A stretch of 64,000 nucleotides of DNA from Natrinema versiforme JCM 10478 (GTDB lineage: Archaea; Halobacteriota; Halobacteria; Halobacteriales; Natrialbaceae), in the NCBI RefSeq assembly GCF_000337195.1, contig NZ_AOID01000005.1, positions 155,604-219,603 of the forward strand, read 5' to 3'. How positions within the stretch are numbered: the first letter of the stretch is position 1; the number at the start of each line of letters is the position of its first letter. The position numbers and the translations under genes were made by a program. A model generated the notes under the pieces. That model saw only the letters and a program-made list of their open reading frames with translations. It was not told the DNA's origin and ran no database searches. This document shows positions 8,860-17,865 of this stretch, one piece after another.

Positions 8860-9038
8860 TGAAATCCGACATCCGGGTCTGCTCGGCGTGGCGCGAGGCC
8901 CACGACAGCCCGGTGTATACCCTTTCTGGGACGTGTCCCGACTGCGGTGCCGAGACGGCAAACAGCGCCCCCGCTCCGTTCGATCCGAACGATCCGTACG
9001 GCGAGTACCGACGCGCTCTTAAACGTCGCCGCCGCTGA
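8859..9038 (+). CDS. nop10: H/ACA ribonucleoprotein protein Nop10
   Basis: 59-residue gene, easily missed because of its length. ATG at 8859 shares its A with the last base of the aIF2-alpha TAA. The protein begins [20 protein letters not shown] and contains TLSGTCPDCG, the zinc-ribbon half, then a proline-rich linker (SAPAPFDPNDPYGEYRRALK) and a basic KRRRR end. Nop10 binds Cbf5 and helps guide pseudouridylation of rRNA. Gene order aIF2a-nop10-PAC2 is the standard archaeal arrangement, which supports the call strongly. Confidence 0.95.
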   Translation: MKSDIRVCSAWREAHDSPVYTLSGTCPDCGAETANSAPAPFDPNDPYGEYRRALKRRRR

Positions 9039-9044
9039 TACGGT

Positions 9045-9812
9045 ATGGACGAACTCGAGATCGACGCAGTCGCCGAGGTCGAACTGGACGACCCCGTCCT
9101 CGTCGAGGGGTTGCCGGGAGTCGGACACGTCGGCAACCTCGCCGTCGAGCACCTGCTCGAGGAACTCGAGGGAGAGAGCACGCTCGTACGCCGCATCTAC
9201 TCACGGGAGTTCCCGCCGCAGGTGAGCGTCGAAGACGGCGTCTCGACGCTGACTTGTGCGGAGGTGTACGCCGTCGAGGTTCCGGACGGCCGTGACCTCC
9301 TCTTGCTGACCGGCGATCATCAGGCCCAGAGCAACGAGGGCCACTACACGCTGACTGACGCCTTCCTCGACGTCGCCGAGGAGTTCGGCGCGACCGAGGT
9401 GTACGCGCTCGGCGGCGTTCCGACGGGCGAACTCATCGACGAGTACGCCGTCGTCGGGGCCGTCAGCGACGAGTCGCTGCTCGAGGCACTCGAGGACGCG
9501 GGCGTCGAGTTCCGCGACGACGAGCCGGCGGGGGGCATCGTCGGCGTCTCCGGGCTCTTGCTCGGACTGGGCGAGCGCCGCGGCTTCGAAGCCACCTGCC
9601 TGATGGGCGAGACCAGCGGCTACCTCGTCGATCCCAAAAGCGCCCGCGCGGTCCTCGAGGTGCTCGAGGCGGTCCTCGGATTTGATCTCGACTACGAGTC
9701 GTTAGACGAGCGGGCCGACGAGATGGAGGAAGTCATCGGCAAGATCCAAGAGATGGAACAGCAACAGCAGATGGACGTGCCGACCGACGACGATCTGCGG
9801 TACATCGGCTAA
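9045..9812 (+). CDS. proteasome assembly chaperone family protein (PAC2)
   Basis: 255 residues, starting MDELEIDAVAEVELDDPVLV, with the PAC2 signature VEGLPGVGHVGNLAVEHLLE near residues 17-40, GDHQAQSNEGHYTLT in the middle and a Glu/Gln-rich helical end (KIQEMEQQQQMDVPTDDD). Archaeal PAC2-like proteins are related to the PAC1/PAC2 chaperones of 20S proteasome assembly, though direct roles in archaea are less defined. Last gene of the translation cluster, 6 bases after nop10; a T5 run follows its stop. Confidence 0.92.
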   Translation: MDELEIDAVAEVELDDPVLVEGLPGVGHVGNLAVEHLLEELEGESTLVRRIYSREFPPQVSVEDGVSTLTCAEVYAVEVPDGRDLLLLTGDHQAQSNEGHYTLTDAFLDVAEEFGATEVYALGGVPTGELIDEYAVVGAVSDESLLEALEDAGVEFRDDEPAGGIVGVSGLLLGLGERRGFEATCLMGETSGYLVDPKSARAVLEVLEAVLGFDLDYESLDERADEMEEVIGKIQEMEQQQQMDVPTDDDLRYIG

Positions 9813-9821
9813 CGGTCTCGT

Positions 9822-9826
9822 TTTTC
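9822..9826 (+). terminator. oligo-T termination signal after the PAC2 gene
   Basis: A TTTTT run 10 bases after the PAC2 stop, on the coding strand, with the next gene convergent. Archaeal RNA polymerase terminates at such U-tracts. Confidence 0.5.
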
Positions 9827-9996
9827 ACGTTTCGTCGCGGCCCGTTCGGGTTCGGTCACCGTGCTCGGCCAGCGATGGGTCGACACTCCGTCGGACGCCG
9901 AACTGTGGGGGGTTTCGGTTCGGGAGCACGCTATCGAACAGTGACTGCCGTTGTACGCCCTCGAGGGCGGGGCGTCTCGGCAGCGATCGGCGGCAG

Positions 9997-10776
9997 CTAC
10001 CCCTCGAGCACTTCGTAGGAGACATCGGCATCCCGAAGCGCGTCGGTGACCCGGCCGACGGCGTCGGTCGTGGCGACGGCGGTCACCTCGAGGCCGTGGT
10101 TCGCGGCGTCGGCCGCGACGTCGCCGACGGCGAAGGTGACGTCGGGATCGGTGCCGGCCTGCCGACAGGCGACGACGGCTTCGACGCCGGCGGCGACGAC
10201 AATGTCGGCCTCGTCGCAGGCCTCGGTGACGGTGTCGTCGTCGATCGCGCGGCTCCCGCCGGTTCGGATCGAGGGGACTTGGAGGACGGTGACGGAGCCG
10301 GGGTCGAGTTCCATGACGCCCTCGAAGCTGGTGACGCCCACGTCGGTGCCGGCCGCGGCGTCGGTGGTCGCGATCCCGGTCGCGGGCCCCTCGCTGCCCG
10401 GCACGGCGTGGAGCAGACCGTCCTCGACCGACAGCGAGACGGTTTCGCCTTCCTCGATGTCCGCGGACGCGATGTATGCGTCCTCGCTCATCGCACCCAG
10501 GACGTCCCCGGTGACGTGATCTGCGAACCGCCGGACGTCGTCTGCGGCCCGAAAGAGCCAGTCGACGCCCTCGCGGGTGACGCGATAGCGCGAGCGGCCT
10601 TCCTTCTCGACGAGTCCGTCGTCGACGAGTTCGCGGATATATTCGCTGACTGCCTGACTCGTCACGCCGACTTCCCCGGCGATCTCCCCCTGGCTGACCG
10701 CGGGCTGGCGCTCGGCGATCTGGACGAGGATCCGAAATCGCGTTGCGGCCCGCTTGTTGTCGAGGACGTCGACCAT
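9997..10776 (-). CDS. winged-helix transcriptional regulator (COG1497-like)
   Basis: 259 residues. The N-terminal winged helix (about 10-75: VSQGEIAGEVGVTSQAVSEY followed by LVDDGLVEKEGRSRYRVTRE) is MarR/HTH_24-like. The remainder (about 110-259) is a Gly/Ala/Asp-rich domain of repeated beta-alpha units without recognisable ligand motif (for example DADIVVAAGVEAVVACRQAG-like segments), a layout seen in an archaeal family of predicted regulators. It is divergent from artA, separated by about 170 bases, so autoregulation or control of artA is possible but not shown. Confidence 0.82.
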   Translation of the reverse strand: MVDVLDNKRAATRFRILVQIAERQPAVSQGEIAGEVGVTSQAVSEYIRELVDDGLVEKEGRSRYRVTREGVDWLFRAADDVRRFADHVTGDVLGAMSEDAYIASADIEEGETVSLSVEDGLLHAVPGSEGPATGIATTDAAAGTDVGVTSFEGVMELDPGSVTVLQVPSIRTGGSRAIDDDTVTEACDEADIVVAAGVEAVVACRQAGTDPDVTFAVGDVAADAANHGLEVTAVATTDAVGRVTDALRDADVSYEVLEG

Positions 10777-10947
10777 ATGGCTAGCCTTTTCGAGAGCGTT
10801 GCAAAAAGGTACGCGGTCGCGCGCTTCCGTCGTGGCTCCCGAATGCGCGACTGCCGGCTGCCGACTCGGCGGTACTTCCGTTCACAGCGAGCGATAGTCT
10901 CGAGGCGTCAAGTTGATAGCGAGAGAGTTCGTCGGATTCACGTGAGT

Positions 10948-12054
10948 ATGTCGGCCCTATCAGCGGCGACCGCGATCCCCGACACAGTCGCCGATGTCGC
11001 GGTGGCGGACCCCGCGACGCTTCTCTTCGCGAGTATCGGTTCAATCGCCCTGTCGGACGCGCTCGCGTGGCTCGCGATCGGCGCGTTCGTGACCGCAATG
11101 GTCCTCGAGTGGCTCGATGCCGTCGATCCGGCGCGGTATCTCGCCGCGGGTGCATGGGTCGTCTTCGGCGTCTTCTGGGTCACGCTTACCCCCCACTACT
11201 ACCTCGAGGTCAAGAGCCCGATCGAGACGCTGTTGACGGTGGCTGCGCTGCCGCTGTGTGTCTACACCGGATATCTGCTTGTTCGGGGCCGCGAGTCGCT
11301 TCTGTTGCTTTCGAAAGCGGTCGCGATCATGGGAGTGATCTATCTGCCCGCCGAGACGATTCCGGTCGTCCGCACGTGGCTGATCGAGACGACCGCCGCC
11401 CAGACCCACTTCGGGATGGAACTGCTCGGCCACAGCCCCGGCATCGAGACGGGATTGAACGGGTATCAGAGCCGCTTTGCGTTCGATTCCGACGAGACGG
11501 TGACCGGTCGAACGACCTACATCATCATGTCCTGTACCGGAATCGGAAGCATGGCCATCTTCGGCGGGCTCATCGGCGCGGTCAAGGCACCGATCAAGCG
11601 AAAGGTCGCCCCCTTTGTGCTCTCGATCGGCGTCATCTGGTTTCTCAACCTCATCCGGAACGTCTTCATCGGGCTGGCCTCGCCGTGGGGTTGGTTCCAG
11701 CAGGACGCCTTCGTCTACGTCGTCACGGAGTTCATGGGGGCCCCCGTCGACCGGACCTCCTATATCGTCGCCCACAACTTCATCGCCCAGTCGCTGTCGA
11801 TCGTCGCTCTGCTGGGGATCACCTACCTCGTCGTCCGCATGCTCCCCGAAGTCCTCGAGCCCCTCGAGGACGTGCTCTACATCCTGACGGGGACGGAGTA
11901 CGACCTCTCGGACGCTCTCGGGCAGGAAATGCGCGCCGACGGGGGCGCGGGCGCGACGACGACAGCATCCGGGACGGAGCCGGCGGCCGAGCCAGCGGCG
12001 ACGGACGCCGAGTCCGACGCCGCGTCCGAAGCCGACACCGACTCGGAGCGATGA
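10948..12054 (+). CDS. artA: archaeosortase A
   Basis: 368 residues from ATG 10948. The frame is open far upstream, but that part overlaps the divergent regulator and lacks homology. About eight hydrophobic segments carry the exosortase/archaeosortase catalytic set: Cys196 in YIIMSCTGIGSMAIF, Arg237 in LNLIRNVFIG and His276 in SYIVAHNFIAQS. Archaeosortase A removes the PGF-CTERM helix of surface proteins, including S-layer glycoprotein, and couples their new C-terminus to archaeal lipid. The tail (about 325-368) is low-complexity Ala/Asp/Glu. TGA overlaps the following ATG (ATGA). No PGF-CTERM substrate gene is seen in this window. Confidence 0.95.
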   Translation: MSALSAATAIPDTVADVAVADPATLLFASIGSIALSDALAWLAIGAFVTAMVLEWLDAVDPARYLAAGAWVVFGVFWVTLTPHYYLEVKSPIETLLTVAALPLCVYTGYLLVRGRESLLLLSKAVAIMGVIYLPAETIPVVRTWLIETTAAQTHFGMELLGHSPGIETGLNGYQSRFAFDSDETVTGRTTYIIMSCTGIGSMAIFGGLIGAVKAPIKRKVAPFVLSIGVIWFLNLIRNVFIGLASPWGWFQQDAFVYVVTEFMGAPVDRTSYIVAHNFIAQSLSIVALLGITYLVVRMLPEVLEPLEDVLYILTGTEYDLSDALGQEMRADGGAGATTTASGTEPAAEPAATDAESDAASEADTDSER

Positions 12055-12770
12055 CCGACCCCGACGTCGAGATCGACGTTCCGTTTTCCGTCCGCGATCG
12101 GGCGATTTTCCTTCCCGCCGCCGAGACGCTCGTCCTCGCCGACGTCCACCTCGGCAAGGCGGCCGCCTCGAGCGTCGACGCGCCGATCGACGACGGGAGC
12201 GATAGCCTCGAGCGGCTTCGGGGCCACCTCGTGGAGACCACCCCGGAAACCGTCGTCGTCGCCGGCGACCTGCTGCACTCGTTTTCGCGGATTCCACACG
12301 GCGTGGAGCGCGATCTGGATCGGCTCACCGATATCGTCGAGGGAGCCGGTGCGGAACTGATCGTCACGCCCGGCAACCACGACGCGCTGCTCGAAGACGT
12401 ATTCGACGGCGAGACGACCGCCGAGTACGCGGTCGGCGACGGCGAGACGGTGGTCTGTCACGGTCACGAGCGCCCGGACGCGGCCGCCGACCGCTATATC
12501 GTCGGTCACGACCACCCGGCGCTGTCGATCGAGGGGCGCAAACGCCCCTGTTTCCTCTACGGACCCGACCAGTACGAGGGCGCGGACGTACTCGTCCTCC
12601 CGGCGTTTACCCGCCTCGCCGCCGGGTCGACGGTCAACGGGATGTCCGGTCGGGACTTCCAGACGCCGCTCGTCCCCACCCCCGACGCCTTCTATCCCGC
12701 GGTCAGGGACGCCGCGAGCGGCGAGACGCTCTGGTTCCCGCCGCTGGGGCGGTGCCGACGGCTGCTGTGA
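12051..12770 (+). CDS. metallophosphoesterase (COG1407-type)
   Basis: 239 residues starting at the ATG that overlaps the artA stop. All calcineurin-like metal motifs are present: ADVHLGK (DVH at 31-33), GDLLH (72-76), TPGNHD (108-111) and GHDHP (152-156), with an additional CHGHE. The COG1407 group of archaeal phosphoesterases has no agreed substrate and is often found near helicase or DNA-processing genes; here the neighbour is artA, which it overlaps by 4 bases. Coupling to artA suggests co-expression, not a shared reaction. Confidence 0.9.
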   Translation: MTDPDVEIDVPFSVRDRAIFLPAAETLVLADVHLGKAAASSVDAPIDDGSDSLERLRGHLVETTPETVVVAGDLLHSFSRIPHGVERDLDRLTDIVEGAGAELIVTPGNHDALLEDVFDGETTAEYAVGDGETVVCHGHERPDAAADRYIVGHDHPALSIEGRKRPCFLYGPDQYEGADVLVLPAFTRLAAGSTVNGMSGRDFQTPLVPTPDAFYPAVRDAASGETLWFPPLGRCRRLL

Positions 12771-12813
12771 GGCGGTGTTCTGCAGCGATCGGCGACCGCC
12801 GCGAAAATCGAAC

Positions 12814-13035
12814 TCAAGAATCGAGGTATCCGACGGTCGACCGCCCAGCCACGAGCGCCAGCACGCCGACGCGAACCCCGGCCGCGTCGCGGAGCATGAA
12901 CAGGTCCCTGAAGAAGTCGCTGAACGTGATCAGGATCAGCCCGGCGACGATAATCAGGCAGAGAAAGCTAAAGAAGATGATCGCCGCCTGCCGCCCGGTC
13001 AACGCTGTCCCCTCGAGGAGTTCGTCCAGAGCCAT
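12814..13035 (-). CDS. small membrane protein, unknown function
   Basis: 73 residues. MALDELLEGTALTGRQAAII leads into one strong membrane helix (about 16-40, FFSFLCLIIVAGLILITF), then FRDLFMLRDAAGVRVGVLAL, possibly a second, weaker helix. Start, helix and end fit a real small protein, and the gap between flanking convergent genes leaves room. No homologue is recognised. Stands alone on the minus strand. Confidence 0.6.
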   Translation of the reverse strand: MALDELLEGTALTGRQAAIIFFSFLCLIIVAGLILITFSDFFRDLFMLRDAAGVRVGVLALVAGRSTVGYLDS

Positions 13036-13188
13036 GGCTGTACTATCTCCGTATCTCGAGTAACGGCGCTCCGGCGCTTAATAGTTCTCCGCTACTCGCG
13101 GGACTGTCACGGTCTCGAGAGCGTCTGCTCCCCTCCGCAGCCGGTCGATCCGATCGAACGGGGCGACTCGAGTCGGCCGCCGCGGGGA

Positions 13189-14499
13189 TCACCGTGACAG
13201 GTCGTCGATCACGGCTTTCGCCGCCTCCCGGCCGCTCTCCATCGCACCCTGGATCGACGACCACTGCGTGTAGTCGCCGGCCAGATAGACGGGGCCCGCG
13301 GGATCGCGAGCGTCTGGCAGTCGATCGCGAAAGCCCGGCGGCTGGTCGAACTGCGCGAACGGCACGCGCTCGGTGTGGAGCGTCTCGAGCGCGTCGAACT
13401 CCCGATCGGGATACCACGACTCGAGGGCCGCTCGCGTCCGGTCGGCCAAGGCGTCGTCGCTCTCGTCTGGGACGCCGAGGTAGGTCGCGCTGACCAGCGT
13501 TTCCCCATCGGGGGCGTACTCGGGTGCGACCGCGCTGTGGGGCACGACGTGATTCGGGCCCCGATCGGTCGCGTTCAACAGGAGCCGCCGCCCGGTCTCG
13601 AGGTCGATATCGTCCGGTAGCTCGTAGTACTGGGTGGTACAGCCCCGCGCGTCGGTGGGGATCGACTCGACGCCGGTGAGGTCGCGTGCGGTCGGCGGAT
13701 CGGTCGCGATGACGACGGCGTCGGCCGCGACGGTCCCCTCGTCGGTCTCGATCGTGACGGAGCCGTCGGTGTCGAGGCCTACCTCGCTCGAGTCGCTGCC
13801 GTTCGCCGCGACCGACTCGACATCGACGCCGATCTCGATCGTGCCGCCGGCCTCGCGAACGCGGGCGGCGAGCTGAGCCGGAACCGCGCCCATCCCGGCG
13901 GCCGGAACCACCGTCTCGCCCGCCGCGAGGGTCTTGAACGTGTACTCGAAGACGTGTCTCGAGGTCGAGAGCGAGCGATCGAGCGTGATCCCGCCGTAGA
14001 ACGGCGCGACGAAGCCCTCGATGAACGGCTCCGAAAACCCGCGGTCGCGGAGGAAGTCGTCGATCCGGCCGTCCTCGCCGGCGAACAGGTCGTCCGGATC
14101 GGTTCGTCGAAGGTCCCACCAGAGCCGGGCGACCCGAAACGCGTCGCCGGCAGAGAGGAACGGAGTGGACAGCGTTTTTGCGATCGTTCCGGGCTCCCGA
14201 AGCGGGTCTGCGAGCACCGATCGCCCGTCGGGTCCGGCGATGGTAGCTCCCGGCGCGAACCGGCGCAACTCGAGTGCCGCGAGATCGAGTTCCCGCCGCA
14301 CCGCGGGATAGGCGGTAAAGAGGACCTGAAAGCCGCGATCGAATCGGTAGCCGCCGCGCTCGAGGGTCCGGACGCGGCCGCCGACCCGGTCTCGGCGTTC
14401 GAACACCGTCACGTCTGCGCCGCCGCCGGCGAGGTGGCGTGCGGCGACCAGTCCGGCCAGTCCGCCGCCGGCGACGAGTACCCGCGGAGTCGACTGCAT
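13189..14499 (-). CDS. FAD-dependent oxidoreductase (amine oxidase / phytoene desaturase-like)
   Basis: 436 residues from the ATG at 14499. The Rossmann FAD site VLVAGGGLAGLVAARHL runs into VFERRDRVGGRVRTLE, the amine-oxidase/CrtI GG-doublet plus R-G-G-R. The C-terminal FAD-contact motif is GPVYLAGDYTQWSSIQGAME. Between them, APFYGGITLDRSLSTSRHVF is typical of the protoporphyrinogen-oxidase/desaturase-like group of haloarchaeal carotenoid enzymes. No crt genes lie next to it. Reaction is therefore uncertain (desaturation, isomerisation or another flavin oxidation of a lipid). Confidence 0.85.
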   Translation of the reverse strand: MQSTPRVLVAGGGLAGLVAARHLAGGGADVTVFERRDRVGGRVRTLERGGYRFDRGFQVLFTAYPAVRRELDLAALELRRFAPGATIAGPDGRSVLADPLREPGTIAKTLSTPFLSAGDAFRVARLWWDLRRTDPDDLFAGEDGRIDDFLRDRGFSEPFIEGFVAPFYGGITLDRSLSTSRHVFEYTFKTLAAGETVVPAAGMGAVPAQLAARVREAGGTIEIGVDVESVAANGSDSSEVGLDTDGSVTIETDEGTVAADAVVIATDPPTARDLTGVESIPTDARGCTTQYYELPDDIDLETGRRLLLNATDRGPNHVVPHSAVAPEYAPDGETLVSATYLGVPDESDDALADRTRAALESWYPDREFDALETLHTERVPFAQFDQPPGFRDRLPDARDPAGPVYLAGDYTQWSSIQGAMESGREAAKAVIDDLSR

Positions 14500-14660
14500 G
14501 GGTGGACATCGACCAGCGGCGGATAAAATCGTCGGGCCACTAATGCAGGTGTTTTCGATCGCTGACAGGTCAGGGGGTCGCCGATTCGCGTTCGAACGGC
14601 ATGCGAGACAAGCACTCGCAGGTGAATGCACTATTCGATATCTCGGCGTCCGTCGCCTAT

Positions 14661-15716
14661 ATGGCAGACGATGACGAGCCAGCGTTCGATTTCACGCGCG
14701 ATCTCTCGCGGCGAAAAGTGATGCAGGCCGGTGGCACTCTGGCCGTGTTCGGCATCGCCGGAACGGCGGAGGGGTTCGATCCCGAGCAGTTCGACGTGAC
14801 GCCGCTCGAGCAACTCGAGGAAGTCGAGGTCGAGGAACAGGGCCTCGAGTACTTCACGATCCAGCAGGCGCGAGTCGTCCACGACCTGACGGCGCGGATC
14901 TATCCCTCCGACGACAACGGGCCGGGTGCGCCGGAAGCCGGCGTGGTCTACTTCATCGACAACCAGATGAACTCGGCGTGGGGTCGCGGCGAGCGATGGT
15001 ATATGCAGGGGCCGTTTGCGGGGAAGGACCCGGGCGGGCCGTTCGAGGACGATCCGGAGCAGCCGGCCGATGTCGAACAGGAGCAGGAAGTCCCGTGGGC
15101 GGAAACGACGCCGGCCCAGACGCAGGGCTGGCAGTACGCGCTCACGCCAAACGAGGCCTACGATCAGGGCATTGCGGCCGTCGAGGAGTACGTCCAGTCC
15201 GAGTACGACGCCGAGACGTTCACCGGTCTCGACGACGACCAGCAGGACGCGGTCATCGAGGCGCTCGAGGCGGGCGAGGTGGGGACGTTCGAGGACACCG
15301 ACATCGACCCGGAGGGGTTCTTCCTCATGGTTCGCCAGAACACCCTGGAGGGGATGTTCAGCGATCCGATGTACGGCGGCAACCGCGAGATGATCGGCTG
15401 GCGGCTGAAGGGCTTTCCCGGCACGCCGGGCGCGCTCGGCAGCTACCGGGGACTACTGCAGGAGGGCGAGTACGTCGAACTCGAAGAGGGCGACTACCGG
15501 AAACTGGCCGACGACGTCGAGTCGCTCGGGGTCGACGCCGAGAACGAGCAGCCGGCCAACGAACAGAGCGAGGAGGGCCACGCACACGTCCACGATGCGG
15601 CGGAAGCGGACTACCCGAACATCGTCGACGAGCAGGCCGCTCGCGGAAACGCCGACGACGAGTCGGTTCAGGCCGATCTCGACGACGAGGCCGCCGATCA
15701 CGGGGGTGAGCGCTGA
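14661..15716 (+). CDS. gluconate 2-dehydrogenase subunit 3-like protein, Tat-exported
   Basis: 351 residues from ATG 14661 (an upstream ATG at 14601 gives a poorer, signal-less extension). Residues 16-37 are a twin-arginine signal (SRRKVMQAGGTLAVFGIAGT). The core matches the gluconate 2-dehydrogenase gamma family: IQQARVVHDLTARIYPSDDN, then IDNQMNSAWGRGERWYMQGP and a Glu/Asp-rich acidic tail. In bacterial enzymes this subunit escorts the flavoprotein subunit. Its TGA overlaps the ATG of that subunit (TGATG). Confidence 0.88.
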   Translation: MADDDEPAFDFTRDLSRRKVMQAGGTLAVFGIAGTAEGFDPEQFDVTPLEQLEEVEVEEQGLEYFTIQQARVVHDLTARIYPSDDNGPGAPEAGVVYFIDNQMNSAWGRGERWYMQGPFAGKDPGGPFEDDPEQPADVEQEQEVPWAETTPAQTQGWQYALTPNEAYDQGIAAVEEYVQSEYDAETFTGLDDDQQDAVIEALEAGEVGTFEDTDIDPEGFFLMVRQNTLEGMFSDPMYGGNREMIGWRLKGFPGTPGALGSYRGLLQEGEYVELEEGDYRKLADDVESLGVDAENEQPANEQSEEGHAHVHDAAEADYPNIVDEQAARGNADDESVQADLDDEAADHGGER

Positions 15717-17485
15717 TGGCCCAACAACTCGACCCCGTCGACGTGGTGACCGTCGGCGCGGGCTGGACCGGCGGCATCATCGCCAAGGAACTCACTCAGG
15801 AGGACTACCAGGTGGTGAGCTTAGAGCGCGGCGGCGAGCGGGAGACGGAGAACTTCTTTACGGTCCACGACGAGCTGGGCTACGCGCTCCGGTACAAGCT
15901 GATGCAGGACCTCTCGAAGGAGACCATCACGTTCCGGAACGCGGTCGACGACACCGCCCTGCCGATGCGCCGCTACGGCGCGTTCCTGCCGGGCTCGGGC
16001 GAGGGCGGCGCGGGCGTCCACTGGAACGGCCAGACCTGGCGATTCCTCCCCTACGACTTCGAGATCCGATCGCGGACGATCGACGAGTACGGGGAGGGGA
16101 AAATCCCCGAGAACATGCAGCTGCAGGACTGGGGGATCAGCTACGACGAACTCGAGCCCTACTACGATCAGTTCGAGTACACCGCCGGTATCGCGGGTCA
16201 GGCGGGGAACATCGAGGGCGAGATTCAGGAGCTGGGCAACCCCTACGAGGGCCCCCGGTCGCGGGAGTACCCGCTCCCGCCGATGATGGAGACGCCGGTC
16301 CTCGAGCGGTTCAAGGAGACGGCCGCGGAACTGGGCTACGAACCGTTTCAGGCACCCTCGGCGAACCTCACGGAGCAGTACACGAATCCGGACGGCGTCC
16401 AGCAGGGCCAGTGTCAGTACTGTGGCTACTGCGAACGCTTTGGCTGCGAGTGGGGGGCGAAGGCCTCGCCGATCACCACCGTGTTACCCGCCGCACGGGA
16501 GACGGGCAACTTCGAACTGCGGACCCACTCGGACGTGGTCGAACTGCTGTACAACGAAGACGAACAGGAAGTCGAGGGCGTCCGGTACGTCGACCGGAAG
16601 ACCGACGAGGTCTACGAGCAGCCGGCCGACGTCGTCGCGCTGACCGCCTACGTGCTGAACAACGTCCGGCTCCTGTTGCTGTCGGACATCGGCGAGCCCT
16701 ACGACCCGGAGACCGGCGAGGGGACCGTCGGGAAGAACTACTGCTATCAGAACTTCCAGGCCAGCGCGACCGGTTTCTTCGAGGACGAGGAGTGGAACCT
16801 CTACATGGGTGCCGGCGCGCTCGGCGCGTCGATCGACGACTTCAACGGCGACAACTTCGACCACTCGGATCTGGACTTCCTCCACGGCGGGAACGTCGCC
16901 CTCAACCAGACCGGCGACCGGCCCATCGCGAACAACCCGGTTCCCGAAGGGACCCAGTCGTGGGGGTCGGAGTTCAAGGCCCAGAGCATCGACAACTACC
17001 ACAGTTCGATCTCGGTCGCTGCACAGGGAGCCGTGCTCCCGTTCCGGGACAACTATCTCGATCTCGACCCCAACTACACCGATCAGTACGGCCAGCCGCT
17101 CTTGCGGATGACCTTCGACTGGCACGAGCAAGACCGGAACATGGTCGAACACATCGGCCCGCAACTCGAGGAGTTCGTGACGGAGATGGGTGCCGACACG
17201 GTCGACGCGAGCACGAGCCTCGAGGGAAGCTTCGATATCACGCCCTACCAGTCGACGCACAACACCGGCGGTGCGGTTATGGGCTCGGACCCGTCGGAGT
17301 CGGTGGTGAACAACTACCTCCAGAACTGGGACGCACACAACCTCTTCGTTCCCGGTGCGTCGGCGTTTGCCCACAACAGCGGCTACAACCCGACGGGGAC
17401 CGTCGGCGCGCTCGCCTTCCGCGCGGCGGAGGGGATTCAGGAATACCTGGACAGCCCCGACCTGCTCGCATCGCCGGAGAACTGA
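15716..17485 (+). CDS. GMC oxidoreductase, gluconate/sugar dehydrogenase large subunit
   Basis: 589 residues. FAD Rossmann site TVGAGWTGGIIAKELTQ (13-29), GMC motif GSGEGGAGVHWNG, and the C-terminal STHNTGG plus FAHNSGYNPTGT that carry the catalytic His-Asn region. Four cysteines C233, C236, C239 and C244 (CQYCGYCERFGC) are positioned as in FAD sugar dehydrogenases that hold an Fe-S cluster next to the flavin. There is no Tat signal of its own, so export probably depends on the partner subunit (hitchhiking). No cytochrome c subunit is encoded alongside, so the electron acceptor is unknown. Confidence 0.92.
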   Translation: MAQQLDPVDVVTVGAGWTGGIIAKELTQEDYQVVSLERGGERETENFFTVHDELGYALRYKLMQDLSKETITFRNAVDDTALPMRRYGAFLPGSGEGGAGVHWNGQTWRFLPYDFEIRSRTIDEYGEGKIPENMQLQDWGISYDELEPYYDQFEYTAGIAGQAGNIEGEIQELGNPYEGPRSREYPLPPMMETPVLERFKETAAELGYEPFQAPSANLTEQYTNPDGVQQGQCQYCGYCERFGCEWGAKASPITTVLPAARETGNFELRTHSDVVELLYNEDEQEVEGVRYVDRKTDEVYEQPADVVALTAYVLNNVRLLLLSDIGEPYDPETGEGTVGKNYCYQNFQASATGFFEDEEWNLYMGAGALGASIDDFNGDNFDHSDLDFLHGGNVALNQTGDRPIANNPVPEGTQSWGSEFKAQSIDNYHSSISVAAQGAVLPFRDNYLDLDPNYTDQYGQPLLRMTFDWHEQDRNMVEHIGPQLEEFVTEMGADTVDASTSLEGSFDITPYQSTHNTGGAVMGSDPSESVVNNYLQNWDAHNLFVPGASAFAHNSGYNPTGTVGALAFRAAEGIQEYLDSPDLLASPEN

Positions 17486-17543
17486 CCGCTCGAGCCGGCT
17501 TCGCGGACGGGTCCGTCGGCAAACGCCGAGCGCCCCGACGCTC

Positions 17544-17681
17544 TCACTTCCCCGCCACCAACCGAAGCACGATGCCGGCGAGGATCACGGCGACCCCGCC
17601 GAGCGCGCTCGCGACCGGTGGAATTGGGAAGAACAGCATCACGATACCGGCGACGATAACGATCGTCGAGAGTTTGACCAT
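17544..17681 (-). CDS. small hydrophobic membrane protein
   Basis: 45 residues from ATG 17681: MVKLSTIVIVAGIVMLFFPI followed by PPVASALGGVAVILAGIVL, i.e. two membrane helices with a short loop and a Lys/Arg/Lys end. A longer in-frame start is possible but adds unrelated sequence. It lies between convergent neighbours. No function can be assigned, but the clean hydrophobic profile makes it plausible. Confidence 0.6.
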   Translation of the reverse strand: MVKLSTIVIVAGIVMLFFPIPPVASALGGVAVILAGIVLRLVAGK

Positions 17682-17865
17682 ACGATAGCATTGACGGGGC
17701 GACACGTATGTGGCCGGCAAGCATTCACAGTACTGGCCGCTCGCCGTTGCCGGCACGATTGGAAAAGCGCCCGCAGCAATCGGGTTCCCATCCGGACTGC
17801 CGGAAGTCATTTCCGGAGACCCGCGGGCGTTCGCGGCCTCCGGTCAATCGGTACGACAGCCCGTC

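Noticed and set aside
9825-9996. Gene in the gap between PAC2 and the HTH regulator
   Set aside because: No start-to-stop frame with protein-like composition; only a U-tract terminator is visible.
10096-10947. N-terminal extension of artA by about 284 residues
   Set aside because: The extension is antisense to the divergent regulator gene, is Gly/Asp/Val low complexity and is not needed for the membrane topology of archaeosortase A.
15595-17688. 697-codon plus-strand frame overlapping the GMC dehydrogenase
   Set aside because: Arg/Gly/Pro-rich alternate reading of the same strand; the GMC frame has FAD and Cys motifs and a clean TGATG junction.
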